A DNA stretch of 64,000 bases from Propionibacteriaceae bacterium. GTDB taxonomy: Bacteria; Actinomycetota; Actinomycetes; Propionibacteriales; Propionibacteriaceae. The translations under genes were made by a program, and so were the position numbers. Shown one piece after another: positions 16,331-26,279 of this stretch. The notes beneath the pieces are model-generated. The model saw only the letters and a program-made list of their open reading frames with translations. It was not told where the DNA came from and ran no database searches. The stretch spans positions 1 through 64,000 of the forward strand of contig JAISHO010000042.1 in NCBI GenBank assembly GCA_031262485.1, written 5' to 3'. Positions within the stretch are counted from its first letter, which is position 1, and the number at the start of each line of letters is the position of its first letter.

Positions 16331-16408
16331 CGGGGGCTGGGCCCCCGGACCAGCATGACGAAGCGAACTCACGGTTCGCCTCGCGAACAGACTTCACCTG
16401 TTCGCGAG
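16331..16408 (-). repeat. Two-hairpin module, copy 2 (behind ssrA)
   Basis: CGGGGGC-TGG-GCCCCCG (16331-16347), GACGAAGCG, then the perfect 11-bp hairpin CTCGCGAACAG/CTGTTCGCGAG (16380-16408), ending exactly at the tmRNA 3' end. It matches copy 1 at 15079-15166 in order and sequence of its blocks. The last hairpin lacks a T-run, so processing or stabilisation is likelier than termination. Confidence 0.65.
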
Positions 16409-16772
16409 TGGAGATGGGGGGAATCGAACCCCCGTCCTTGAGAGGCGTACCAGGCATTCTCCGGGCGCAGCTGGCTGTTGTTCTGCTTGGCTCCCACAGT
16501 CACGCCAGCGAGCTGTGGACGAGCCCAGTTCTATGAGTTTCCCGCGGAGTCCCTAGAACGAGGACTAGGCGGTGAGCCTTCTTAATGAGGCCAGGTACCA
16601 CGGGGAAGGCACCCGTGGGCTGACCCTTCGGTCACTGATCAGGCAGCGAGAGCGAAGTCAGTACGTGCATTGTTGGCACTTATTGGTTTTCAAGGAGCGT
16701 TAGCGAGATAACCTTGAATCCTCGGCCCGCTTCTCCTGGGACTACCGTCCCTAGTCGAAACCAGTCATCCCC
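16409..16772 (-). ncRNA. ssrA: tmRNA (ssrA)
   Basis: A one-piece transfer-messenger RNA of about 364 nt. The 5' end GGGGATGACTGGTTTCGACT and the 3' T arm plus ...CATCTCCA form the alanine-tRNA-like part. The reading frame gives the tag ANNARTDFALAA followed by TGA (tag stop at 16639-16641), with the Clp-recognised ALAA end. It rescues stalled ribosomes with SmpB, whose gene lies 90 bp upstream on the same strand, and directs products to ClpXP encoded 5 kb away. Confidence 0.95.
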
Positions 16773-16862
16773 TCTGTGAAGTTGTCATGCGCTGAGCGAG
16801 TCAGCCCCCTTAGAATACCGCATCGCCCACCGTGGTGAGGAACGCTCGTGGGGAAGGACCCC

Positions 16863-17342
16863 TTAGCGAGTCCGGTTGCGCACTCGGTTGGCCATAGCGC
16901 GTTGGACATCGCGTTGGGCGTCGCGCTCGGCGATCGTCTGCCGCTTGTCCCACTCGCGTTTGCCGGTGGCGACGGCGATCTCGACTTTGGCGTGGCCGTC
17001 CATGAAATACAGGGAGAGCGGGACGATCGTCTTCCGCGCGGCGCCGGATTCACGGGCCAGCTTCTCGATCTCACGGCGGTGGAGGAGGAGTTTGCGGGTG
17101 CGCTTAGGGGCGTGGTTCGTCCAGGTGCCGAAGGCGTATTCGGGGATGTGCGCTCCGCGCAGCCAGACCTCGCCTTCGTCGACGGTGACGTAGGCGTCTG
17201 AGAGGGAGGCACGGCCGGCCCGTAAGGCTTTGACCTCGGTGCCAGTGAGGACGATGCCGGCTTCGAAGGTGTCTTCGAGATGGTAGTCGTGGCGCGCTTT
17301 CTTGTTCTGCGCCACCATCTTCTTGCCTTGTTCGCGTGGCAT
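16863..17342 (-). CDS. smpB: SsrA-binding protein SmpB
   Basis: A 159-residue RNA-binding protein, normal length. Typical blocks: [63 protein letters not shown], and the basic C-terminal tail ([19 protein letters not shown]) that enters the mRNA channel. It binds tmRNA and EF-Tu and carries tmRNA to stalled ribosomes. The ATG is 33 bp from tRNA-Thr; ssrA follows on the same strand. Confidence 0.96.
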   Translation of the reverse strand: MPREQGKKMVAQNKKARHDYHLEDTFEAGIVLTGTEVKALRAGRASLSDAYVTVDEGEVWLRGAHIPEYAFGTWTNHAPKRTRKLLLHRREIEKLARESGAARKTIVPLSLYFMDGHAKVEIAVATGKREWDKRQTIAERDAQRDVQRAMANRVRNRTR

Positions 17343-17375
17343 GCTCTCACCCCCTCGTCGGCGTCGGTCTCTTCG

Positions 17376-17450
17376 TGGAGCCTCCGGTGGGGATTGAACC
17401 CACGACCTTCCGCTTACAAGGCGGGAGCTCTACCACTGAGCTACAGAGGC
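17376..17450 (-). tRNA. tRNA-Thr (TGT)
   Basis: A 75-nt gene with encoded CCA. Acceptor GCCTCTG pairs with CGGAGGC. Anticodon loop CTTGTAA gives TGT; the T loop is GGTTCAATCC. The discriminator base is T. A GC-alternating stretch (GCGCGCGAGCGC) precedes the gene. Confidence 0.95.
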
Positions 17451-17487
17451 GCGCGCGAGCGCGAATAAATACTAACAGGTGCGCGCG

Positions 17488-18669
17488 TCAGACCCCGGGG
17501 GAGCCGACGAAGACAGTGGCGGTGCCCGTCACCGTGACGTCCTCGCCGTAGGGAATGAGCGCGGCTTCGCCGACTCCGAGGGTGAGGGTGTCGTCGTCGT
17601 CCTTCAGCGTCGCGTCGCCGTCGATGACGAGCATGACGCGGCAGGCGTTGGGACGTGGCAGGCGCAACGGCTGACTGCTCAATTCCCCGCGCCACACGGC
17701 GAACTCAGGCGCCGGGGCGAGATAGCGGGTGAAACCGCCGTCGTCTTCCGTCGCCGTTCGTTCAGGCGTGCTCGAGGAGAAGTCGACGATGTGGATGAGT
17801 TCGTCGACGTTGATGTGCTTGCTCGTCAATCCGCCGCGCACGACGTTGTCGGAGCAGGCCATGACCTCGACGCCGTTGCCGCGCAGATAGGCGTGCATGG
17901 TGCGGGGCGGCAGGTAGAGCGCCTCCCCCGGCTCGAGGTGGACCCGGTTGAGCATAAGGGCGGCCAGCACCCCGGGGTTGCCGGGGAAGTAGGCGTCGAG
18001 CAGGGCGACGGTGCGGGCGAACTCGCCGAGATCGTCGTCGTCCTCGGTGTGGGAACGCGCCGCTTTGAGGCAGTGGTCGGCCGAGGCGGCGTCGTCGAGG
18101 GAGAGAATGTCGAGGAACACCTCCGCCATCGCGGCCGAGCCTTTCCGCTTCGTCAACGGGCCGATGACGCTGGCCAACTCGTCGGCCACACCGAGACGTT
18201 CGAACAGCGAGACGGTGTCGGCCGCTTTGCGGAATCCGCACAGCGCGTCGAAGGGGGTGAGCGCGAGGATGAGCTCCGGCTTCGGCCAATCGTCGCGATA
18301 GGTGCGCTCCGGGGCGTCCAAGCTGATCCCGGCCTCCTCCTCACGGGCGAACCCAGCCTCGGCCTGCTCGCGATCGGGATGGGCTTGGAGGGAGAGAGGC
18401 CGCTCGGAAGCGAGCAGTTTCATGAGGACGGGGAAACGATCTCCGAAGGCGGTGAGGCAACGATCCCCGACGAATTCAGGATGGGAACTGAGGTAGTCAT
18501 TGAGCTCGACGTCGCCCTCGGGCGTCTCGACGAGTGAAGGAGCGAGCGGATGGGCGCCCAGCCAATACTCGGCTTGAGGCTCACCTGTCGGCTCCCGCCC
18601 GAGCAGTTCGGGAATCGCCGTCGGCGAACCCCACGCGTAGGCGCGGACAATCCCTGTCAGTCTTCGCAT
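17488..18669 (-). CDS. manA: Mannose-6-phosphate isomerase, class I
   Basis: A 393-residue cupin-type zinc enzyme interconverting mannose-6-P and fructose-6-P, feeding GDP-mannose for cell-envelope mannosides. Motifs: AEYWLGAHPLAPS, SLQAHPDREQA (zinc ligands), and LPPRTMHAYLRGNGVEVMAC with DNVVRGGLTSK in the active site. The track start at 18687 is a GTG; the ATG at 18669 has AAAGGGA 5-6 nt upstream. Monocistronic; it converges with nothing and is divergent from the DUF3263 gene. Confidence 0.94.
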   Translation of the reverse strand: MRRLTGIVRAYAWGSPTAIPELLGREPTGEPQAEYWLGAHPLAPSLVETPEGDVELNDYLSSHPEFVGDRCLTAFGDRFPVLMKLLASERPLSLQAHPDREQAEAGFAREEEAGISLDAPERTYRDDWPKPELILALTPFDALCGFRKAADTVSLFERLGVADELASVIGPLTKRKGSAAMAEVFLDILSLDDAASADHCLKAARSHTEDDDDLGEFARTVALLDAYFPGNPGVLAALMLNRVHLEPGEALYLPPRTMHAYLRGNGVEVMACSDNVVRGGLTSKHINVDELIHIVDFSSSTPERTATEDDGGFTRYLAPAPEFAVWRGELSSQPLRLPRPNACRVMLVIDGDATLKDDDDTLTLGVGEAALIPYGEDVTVTGTATVFVGSPGV

Positions 18670-18812
18670 GTCGTCCCTTTCGGCCACACGGCTTCGTGCT
18701 GACCGCGTACCCTTTCACTTTACTCGTCTTCACTCTCACGCACCCGCGTGCCCCCTCCCTGATGGCGACGCGGCGTCGTGAATCCCGACCTTGAACCATC
18801 ATACCGACTAGC

Positions 18813-19103
18813 ATGAGCCTCATGGTTGATGAGACAACGACACCCGACAACGGCTTGGCCGTTCGAGACCGGGAGATCCTCGAGTTCGAACGGCAGTGGT
18901 GGAAACTTCCGATGGCGAAGGAACAGGCCATCCGCGAGAAGTTCGGGATGTCCGGCGTCAACTACTACCAGGTGCTCAACGGCCTCATCGACGATCCGGC
19001 CGCCCTCGCCTTCGACCCGCTCCTCGTCAAACGGCTTCGTCGCCTGCGGGCTCAACGGCGCAACCAGCGGGCCGCGTCCCGCGTCGGCCTCGAGGCAAGC
19101 TGA
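18813..19103 (+). CDS. DUF3263 small protein
   Basis: A 96-residue protein with the actinobacterial DUF3263 core (LAVRDREILEFERQWWKLPMAKEQAIREKFGMSGVNYYQVLNGLID). The helix-turn-helix-like helices and the basic tail (RLRRLRAQRRNQRAASR) suggest nucleic-acid binding; the function is not established. It typically neighbours LytR-type genes in Actinobacteria, as here (the LCP gene is 181 bp downstream). ATG 18822 is a possible alternative start. Confidence 0.82.
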   Translation: MSLMVDETTTPDNGLAVRDREILEFERQWWKLPMAKEQAIREKFGMSGVNYYQVLNGLIDDPAALAFDPLLVKRLRRLRAQRRNQRAASRVGLEAS

Positions 19104-19284
19104 GCGTCTCGATCGCGACCGCCCCGCTCCCACCCCCTGCGTCTGCCTTCTCCCCTTCCGCTTGGGCGTGTCGTGATTTATCAATTGTTTAATCCTTGTG
19201 AGAGCGGGATACTAGAAAAATCTGATTGTCTTATTTTCTTTATCGATCTGACCTCAGACGGTGAGAGGGCTACGATGACTTTTT

Positions 19285-21390
19285 ATGGTGAACGAGGCCC
19301 CTCCCCCGTCGGCGGCCGGCGACTCCCCTGAAGGAGACGCCGCGGTCAGCCCTGCGGACCAGGCTACGAATGGTGTGTTTCCTTTTGATGCCGATCAGCC
19401 GGACGACGCTGCGCTCGACCCTCTCCTTGGAGAGATGGTCGTCAACTCGCATGCCCCCGATGCGCACCCTGATTTCCTCAACGCGCATGTCACGGCGCCG
19501 CCGACCGATGACGACGACTGGGCCTTCCTCACGAAATCGCCCCGCACGTCCGGCTCCTCGGAGAACGCCGAAAGAGCCGTCTCGGCGGACTCGCAGCTGA
19601 TCGCGCCTCCGCCGACACGGAACCGGCCGAAACCAGCCATCATCGCGCTCATCATCGCGCTCATCGTCCTCATCGGCGGCGCCGGTGTCGGGCTGGCCTT
19701 CTGGGATCTCAACCGGCGCATCAACAACACCGACATCGATTCCCTCCTCGGCGACAATCGACCCCAGGATCAGGCGGCTCGTTCGTCGGTTCGCAACCCA
19801 GGCGATCCTTTCGCCGGGAAGGCCGTCAACCTCGCCGTCCTCGGCACCGACTCCCGGGCCGGGGAGAACAGCGCCATCTCCCTCGACCATGATTCGACGA
19901 CCCGGGCCGATTCGATCATGATCGTCCACGTCGCCGCCGACCGTAGCCGCATCGAGGTGCTCTCCTTCCCCCGCGACGTCCTCGTCACCCTGCCCGAATG
20001 CGAACTGCCGACCGGCGGGCACATCAGCCAAGCCGGCTCCCTCGAACCGCTCTACACCTCGTTCCAATACGCCGCTCAGGCCAACAATATTTCTGCCGGA
20101 GCGGCCTGCGTCATGCGCACGCTCGAAGCGATGACGGCGGTGCGGATCGACGGGTTCGTCGCCCTCGACTTCGCCGGTTTCGCCTCGATCGTCGACGCGC
20201 TCGACGGCGTCAACATCACCTTGAACGAGCCGCTCGACGCCCCCAAGGCCGGAGAGTTGAAGCTGCCCGCCGGCCTCAACCATCTCAACGGCGCCCAGGC
20301 GACGAACTACGCCCGGGTCATCACCGGCAGCGGAGCCGGTGACGGCACCGATCTGACGCGGATCAGCCGCCAGCACCAAGTGTTCAGGGCCGTTCTCGCC
20401 CGCGTCATCGACCTCGACTTCATCAGCGACGCCACCCGGCTGCGCGACTTCGTCACCGAAGTGGCCGGCGCCGTCGTCACGAGCGTCGGAAACGCCACGA
20501 ACATCGCCGGTTTCGTCGCCTCGGTGCGCGAAGTCGATCTCTCGGACATCACCTGGATGACGCTGCCGGTCGGCCAATCCGAGGACGGCCAACACTACGT
20601 CGGGCTACCCCCCTTCAATGATCCCTACTTCCGGGCCCTCGCCATCGACCAGCCGCTCACCGACGTGCTCATCAGCGCCCAGCCCGTCTCCACGAACCCC
20701 GAATCCACCCCCGAGATCATCGTGACCGTGGCCGAGGTGGACGGCGAGGAATCCCAAGAGACCATCAGCTCGGAGCTACCCGTCAACAACCCCTTCCAGG
20801 GCAACGACGAGCCCCTCCCGACGATCTCCAACGTCACCGGCGGAACGACCGCCAGTGGAACCACCTCGAGCGGTGGATCCAGCTCGGGCGGTGGTTCCAG
20901 CTCGAGCGGGACCAGCGGAGGATCGACCAGCGGAGGATCGAGCGCCGCGCCGGGGTGGAACGTGCCGGTGAATCCCGAACCCACGATCCCTCCCGTGGTG
21001 GTGGATCCTCAGCCTGAGCCCGCCCCGGAGCCTCAACCCGAACCCGAACCTCAACCGGAACCCGAACCCCAACCGGAGCCGGAACCCGAACCTCAGCCCG
21101 AGCCAGAGCCCGAACCTCAACCGGAACCCGAGCCAGAGCCCCAACCCGAGCCGGAACCTGAACCCGAACCTGAACCCGAGCCAGAGCCTGAGCCCGAACC
21201 TGGACCGGAGCCTGAGCCGAGCGATAGGGAGGAGATCCCTGAGGCCGCTGGCTCCCCCGTTGTCGAGGAACCGGCTGCTGAGCCGACTGAAGAGTTGCGC
21301 CAGCAGACGTATCCAAGTTCGGAGAACGCGAACGAGAACGCATACCGGAGCGGCAACGACAAGGACAAGCCGAACAAGAAAGATAAGTGA
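19285..21390 (+). CDS. LytR-CpsA-Psr (LCP) family cell-wall ligase with Pro-Glu tail
   Basis: A 701-residue type II membrane protein. A cytoplasmic N-terminus of about 110 residues is followed by a membrane helix ([22 protein letters not shown]) and an extracellular LCP domain with [31 protein letters not shown] and [13 protein letters not shown]. These residues bind the polyprenyl-pyrophosphate donor and Mg. LCP enzymes attach glycopolymers to peptidoglycan. After the domain comes a Ser/Gly/Thr linker and about 70 residues of Pro-Glu-Gln repeats, then a basic end (KDKPNKKDK). The AT-rich 100 bp upstream probably contains the promoter. Long ORFs on the opposite strand (441 and 217 aa) are shadows. 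Confidence 0.9.
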   Translation: MVNEAPPPSAAGDSPEGDAAVSPADQATNGVFPFDADQPDDAALDPLLGEMVVNSHAPDAHPDFLNAHVTAPPTDDDDWAFLTKSPRTSGSSENAERAVSADSQLIAPPPTRNRPKPAIIALIIALIVLIGGAGVGLAFWDLNRRINNTDIDSLLGDNRPQDQAARSSVRNPGDPFAGKAVNLAVLGTDSRAGENSAISLDHDSTTRADSIMIVHVAADRSRIEVLSFPRDVLVTLPECELPTGGHISQAGSLEPLYTSFQYAAQANNISAGAACVMRTLEAMTAVRIDGFVALDFAGFASIVDALDGVNITLNEPLDAPKAGELKLPAGLNHLNGAQATNYARVITGSGAGDGTDLTRISRQHQVFRAVLARVIDLDFISDATRLRDFVTEVAGAVVTSVGNATNIAGFVASVREVDLSDITWMTLPVGQSEDGQHYVGLPPFNDPYFRALAIDQPLTDVLISAQPVSTNPESTPEIIVTVAEVDGEESQETISSELPVNNPFQGNDEPLPTISNVTGGTTASGTTSSGGSSSGGGSSSSGTSGGSTSGGSSAAPGWNVPVNPEPTIPPVVVDPQPEPAPEPQPEPEPQPEPEPQPEPEPEPQPEPEPEPQPEPEPEPQPEPEPEPEPEPEPEPEPEPGPEPEPSDREEIPEAAGSPVVEEPAAEPTEELRQQTYPSSENANENAYRSGNDKDKPNKKDK
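21001..21222 (+). repeat. Tandem PEP/PEPQ-coding repeat
   Basis: Imperfect 6- and 12-bp units encoding Pro-Glu-Pro-Glu and Pro-Glu-Pro-Gln runs in the LCP gene. Synonymous CCC/CCG and GAA/GAG alternation shows the units have diverged, so the tract is kept at protein level. Confidence 0.85.
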
Positions 21391-21522
21391 GCCCACGCTG
21401 AAGCGGCACGACAGGCGCCCAGGAAGCACCAGCGAAACCGGCTCGCTAGGAGAAGTGTTCCAGCCTGGATTGGGTCGCGCCTCAGCTAACAGCTAAACGG
21501 GGGCAGGTTGGCTCCCGGCTTT

Positions 21523-21552
21523 CGTCAGGTGCTCCTGTGCTCCCACAACGGG
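21523..21552 (-). repeat. Degenerate extra copy of the clpX 3' end
   Basis: 30 bp matching the last codons of clpX (21590-21619) with four transitions, three of them at CpG sites. It lies 38 bp beyond the clpX stop in the clpX/LCP convergent gap. It looks like a decayed short duplication. Confidence 0.6.
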
Positions 21553-21591
21553 CACTTCCCAGCGGGCTGAGATCGTTGCGGTGGCGTGGCG

Positions 21592-22881
<1,290 letters not shown>

Positions 22882-22941
22882 CAGTCCCTTCTTTCTTCGC
22901 TCACTGACGGGCCAGATCGTGGAGGGGATCCCAAGCGGAAA

Positions 22942-23589
22942 TCAGGAATCCGATTTGAGGATCTCGTCGATGATGCCGTATTCCAAGGCATCGTCGGCGG
23001 TGAGGTATTTATCACGCTCGATGTCGTGCGAGATCTTCTCCACCGTCTGCCCGGTGTCATGAGCCAGCATGCTCTCCATGAGGGCACGAATACGGAGAAT
23101 CTCACGAGATTGGATCTCCAAATCGCTCGATTGCCCATAACCGCCCTCGGTGGCCGGCTGATGAATGAGGATCCTGCTATTCGGCAACGCCAGCCGCTTC
23201 CCCTTCGTGCCCGAGGCGAGGAGAACCGCCGCCGCCGAGGCGGCCTGACCCAGACAGACCGTCTGAATATCCGGCTTGACGAATCGCATCGTGTCGTAGA
23301 TCGCCGTCAAAGCGGTGAAGGAACCACCCGGTGAATTGATATAGATCGAAATTTGACGCTCGGCGTCCATCGATTGGAGACAGAGCAACTGCGCCATGAC
23401 AGCGTTGGCGATGTCATCGGTGATCGGGGTGCCGAGGAAGATGATGCGTTCTTCGAAGAGCTTCGTGTACGGGTCAACCCGGCGCACCCCGTAGCTCGTG
23501 CGCTCCTCCCACTGCGGAATGTAGTAATCCGCCCGCGGGCCCTGCGGAGCCAACCCCCCCGGCAGCTCCGGCATCTCATTGAACAACAT
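22942..23589 (-). CDS. clpP2: ClpP2 protease subunit
   Basis: A 215-residue serine peptidase. Catalytic Ser in GQAASAAAVLLASG, His in ILIHQP, Asp in HDIERDKYL. Its N-terminal region (PQWEERTSYGVRRVDPY) is characteristic of actinobacterial ClpP2, which docks ClpX/ClpC in the mixed ClpP1P2 tetradecamer. It follows clpP1 with 9 bp between, so co-expression is expected. Confidence 0.95.
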   Translation of the reverse strand: MLFNEMPELPGGLAPQGPRADYYIPQWEERTSYGVRRVDPYTKLFEERIIFLGTPITDDIANAVMAQLLCLQSMDAERQISIYINSPGGSFTALTAIYDTMRFVKPDIQTVCLGQAASAAAVLLASGTKGKRLALPNSRILIHQPATEGGYGQSSDLEIQSREILRIRALMESMLAHDTGQTVEKISHDIERDKYLTADDALEYGIIDEILKSDS

Positions 23590-23598
23590 TGCTGCTCC

Positions 23599-24165
23599 TT
23601 ACTGGTTCGGGGAGTCGGTCGTGATCTGAGAGGCTCGCTCGAAGACATGGTCGATGAAGCCATACTCGAGGGCCTGCTCCGCCGTGAACCAGCGGTCGCG
23701 ATCGGAATCGGCCTCGATCTGAGCGACCGTCTGGCCGGTGTGTTGGGCGATCAGCTCCGACATCGTCTTCTTGATATGGAGCGACTGCTCGGCCTGGATC
23801 CGGATGTCGGAGGCGGTGCCGCCGAGCCCGCCCGAAGGCTGATGCATCATGATCCGCGAATGGGGCAAAGCGTAACGCTTGCCCTTGGCGCCGGCGGAGA
23901 GGAGGAACTGGCCCATCGAGGCGGCCAAGCCCATCGCCACGGTGGCGACGTCGTTGGAGATCCACTGCATCGTGTCGAAGATCGCCATCCCCGAATCGAC
24001 CGAGCCGCCCGGAGAGTTGATGTACAGGTAGATATCTTTGTTCGGATTCTCGGCGTTGAGGAGGAGCATCTGCGCGCAGATCGCGTTCGCGTTCTCGTCC
24101 TTCACCTCGGAGCCGAGGAAGATGATGCGGTTGGCTAAGAGAGACTGATAGACCGAGTCGAACAT
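23599..24165 (-). CDS. clpP1: ClpP1 protease subunit
   Basis: A 188-residue ClpP. Catalytic Ser in [14 protein letters not shown], His in RIMMHQP, Asp in DSDRDRWF. The track ORF starts 101 codons upstream with proline/arginine-rich nonsense. The ATG at 24165 begins [18 protein letters not shown], aligning with mature ClpP1 and leaving almost no propeptide. The Shine-Dalgarno is poor (GGGGGCCCCG). It forms the heteromeric ClpP1P2 chamber with the next gene. Confidence 0.92.
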   Translation of the reverse strand: MFDSVYQSLLANRIIFLGSEVKDENANAICAQMLLLNAENPNKDIYLYINSPGGSVDSGMAIFDTMQWISNDVATVAMGLAASMGQFLLSAGAKGKRYALPHSRIMMHQPSGGLGGTASDIRIQAEQSLHIKKTMSELIAQHTGQTVAQIEADSDRDRWFTAEQALEYGFIDHVFERASQITTDSPNQ

Positions 24166-24460
24166 CGGGGCCCCCGTCGACGCCGACGCCGCTCGTATCA
24201 AAGAGAAATGATCACTCACAAGATGGAAGGGTACCAGGTCACCCCCGCTCCCCCCGGTGATCGCCACGGCTTGTCCAGAGGCCGATGAACGCCTAGAAGA
24301 AAACCGTCGTGTAGTGTACGGTGCTCCCCTCCCCCGCCCGCCAGACGAGCCGGAACTCAGCGCGTCATCGCCCCCCGGCGGGGATCCCGACCAGAGGCCC
24401 ACGACTAGGTGGCCGCCATGGCAGATCAATCGACGTGGCCGAGAGGCCGGAGCGAGCGAC
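24166..24460. other. Control region upstream of clpP1
   Basis: No gene was seen. It should hold the clpP1P2X promoter; TTGTGA...GATACG near 24195-24220 on the minus strand is a weak candidate. No ClgR-type site was recognised with confidence. Confidence 0.4.
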
Positions 24461-24500
24461 GGCCCCACAGCCGACGGCCGAAGCCGTGGGCCATGGGGCC
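24461..24500 (-). terminator. Stem-loop with UUCG tetraloop downstream of tig
   Basis: GGCCCCA (24461-24467) pairs with TGGGGCC (24494-24500), enclosing ACGGC-TTCG-GCCGT on the minus strand. It is 21 bp after the tig stop and has no T-run. It is probably the tig 3'-end structure. Confidence 0.5.
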
Positions 24501-24521
24501 GGAAAACTCTTTTGGGTGCGA

Positions 24522-25937
24522 TCAGTCCTCAGCCGGGGCGTCGGTGTCGAGCGGAATCGAGACGAAGCCATCTCCAGCCGGGGCCGCCTCAGCCGGCGCC
24601 GGGACCGGGGCGAGGAACTCGCTGAGATCGACCGGATCGCCCGCCTCGTCGACGACGGTGGCCTGGCGGACGGCCTGATCGAGAGCCTTGGAGTGACGGA
24701 TCTCGGCCGTCCACTCGGGCAGGTGATTGTGCTCACGCATGTGATTGATCTCCTGCTCCGGCGTCGAACCGCTGCGCTGCGCCTTCTGCAGGATGAGCGA
24801 GGTGAGATCCTCGTTGCTGATCTGAACGCTGTACCCGTCGGCCATGGCGCTCAGGAGCATCTGGGAGCGGATCGCCTTGAGGGCGGCCTTCTCGATGTTT
24901 TCCCAGAACTCCTCGGGAGTGCTGGAATCCTCGCCGTCGCCGACCTCGTCGAGATAACGCTCGACCGTCATGCCGATACGGCCCAGCTGCTCGTTGACCT
25001 GATCCTTGCGGGCTTGGATCTCACTGGCGACGAGATCCTCCGGCAGGGGGAAATCGGCCTTCTCGAGCCCGGCGTCGAGCACCTCGTCGCGGGCCTTGGT
25101 GAGCTGGTTGAGGCGGGCGCCGCGCTCCATGCCCTCGCGCAGATCAGCCATCATCTCCTCGGCCGTGTCGAAGGAGCTGGCCAGCTGGGCGAAGTCGTCG
25201 TCGACCTCGGGCAGCACCCGCTCGTCGACCTTCGAGACCGTCACGGTGACCTCGGCCTTCTCGCCCTCGTGCTCGCCGCCGACCAACTCAGTCTCAAAGG
25301 TGGCCGACTCCCCGGCCGACAAACCGGTGACCGCCTCGTCGAGGCCGTCGATCATGCCACCGGAGCCGATGACATAGGGGACGTCATCGGCGGTGGCGTC
25401 GGCCAGATCCTCGCCATTTTGGCGCCCGACCAGGCTCATCGTCACCGAATCGCCTTCCTGGGCCGGGCGATCGACCTCGTGGGTCTCAGCGAAACGCTCG
25501 CGCAACAAATCGACGCGCTCCTGGACCGCCTCGTCCGACACCTCCGTCGTCGGCACCGTCACCGTCACATCGGAGAAATCGGGCAGATCGAACTCGGGGC
25601 GGACATCGACCTCGGCGGTGAACTCGACCTCCTCGCCGTCCTCGAGACGGGTGAGATCGACCTGAGGCTGGCCGATGACGGCGAGCTCATGCTCGGCGAC
25701 GGCGCGGCCATAGTGATCCGGCAGCACCTCGTTGATCGCCTCGCTCAGCACCGCCATGCGCCCGACCCGCTGATCGATGATGGCAGGAGGAACATGTCCC
25801 TTACGGAACCCGGGGATCGTGACCTGGGAGGCGATCTGGCGATACGCCTTCGTCAACGCCGGGGTGAGATCGGCGAAGGGAATGACGACGGTCAGCTTCA
25901 CCCGTGTGGGGTTCAGCTGCTCAACAGTGCTGGACAA
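24522..25937 (-). CDS. tig: Trigger factor chaperone/prolyl isomerase
   Basis: A 471-residue ribosome-associated chaperone. The N-terminal ribosome-binding domain has [13 protein letters not shown] and the signature GFRKGHVPP; a central FKBP-type PPIase domain ([13 protein letters not shown] ... [16 protein letters not shown]) and a C-terminal helical cradle follow, ending in an acidic tail. The track start at 25964 is a GTG. The TTG at 25937 has AGGAG five bases upstream and matches the family N-terminus. It lies upstream of clpP1 in the classic tig-clp order. Confidence 0.95.
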   Translation of the reverse strand: MSSTVEQLNPTRVKLTVVIPFADLTPALTKAYRQIASQVTIPGFRKGHVPPAIIDQRVGRMAVLSEAINEVLPDHYGRAVAEHELAVIGQPQVDLTRLEDGEEVEFTAEVDVRPEFDLPDFSDVTVTVPTTEVSDEAVQERVDLLRERFAETHEVDRPAQEGDSVTMSLVGRQNGEDLADATADDVPYVIGSGGMIDGLDEAVTGLSAGESATFETELVGGEHEGEKAEVTVTVSKVDERVLPEVDDDFAQLASSFDTAEEMMADLREGMERGARLNQLTKARDEVLDAGLEKADFPLPEDLVASEIQARKDQVNEQLGRIGMTVERYLDEVGDGEDSSTPEEFWENIEKAALKAIRSQMLLSAMADGYSVQISNEDLTSLILQKAQRSGSTPEQEINHMREHNHLPEWTAEIRHSKALDQAVRQATVVDEAGDPVDLSEFLAPVPAPAEAAPAGDGFVSIPLDTDAPAED

Positions 25938-26000
25938 TGTGGCTCCTGATCTTTCTCCCGCCACGCCTCAGATCGGGGCGGCGGGCATCGACGATCGACG

Positions 26001-26071
26001 AGCGGATGACGGGAATCGAACCCGCATGACCAGCTTGGAAGGCTGGGGCTCTGCCATTGAGCTACATCCGC
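26001..26071 (-). tRNA. tRNA-Gly (TCC)
   Basis: A 71-nt cloverleaf. Acceptor GCGGATG pairs with CATCCGC. Anticodon loop CTTCCAA gives TCC; the T loop is GGTTCGATTCC. CCA is not encoded. Confidence 0.95.
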
Positions 26072-26082
26072 GTGCACCAGCG

Positions 26083-26155
26083 TCGGGGCGACAGGACTCG
26101 AACCTGCGATCTCCTGCTCCCAAAGCAGGCGCGCTAGCCACTACGCCACGCCCCG
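26083..26155 (-). tRNA. tRNA-Pro (TGG)
   Basis: A 73-nt cloverleaf. Acceptor CGGGGCG pairs with CGCCCCG and begins with C1, as expected for proline. Anticodon loop TTTGGGA gives TGG. It lies 11 bp upstream of tRNA-Gly; the pair is probably co-transcribed. Confidence 0.95.
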
Positions 26156-26279
26156 GTTGTTGACCCGACTGGTGAACCCGAACGAGTTTACGAGTATTCC
26201 GCTCCCCAGGCCAATCCTTCCCATCGGAATGTTGGGGTAGACGATCAGCGGGCCGTCGTCTGCGGTGTCGAAACCCGGT

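Noticed and set aside
19270-20595. 441-aa minus ORF opposite the LCP gene
   Set aside because: Asp/Gly/Arg/Val-rich mirror of a real LCP domain; no motifs.
21001-21222. Repeat tract considered as a CRISPR array
   Set aside because: No spacers; the units are contiguous codons of a Pro-Glu repeat in frame with the LCP protein.
20776-21429. 217-aa minus ORF rich in Arg/Leu/Phe/Gly
   Set aside because: Antisense reading of the Pro-Glu repeat; not an independent protein.
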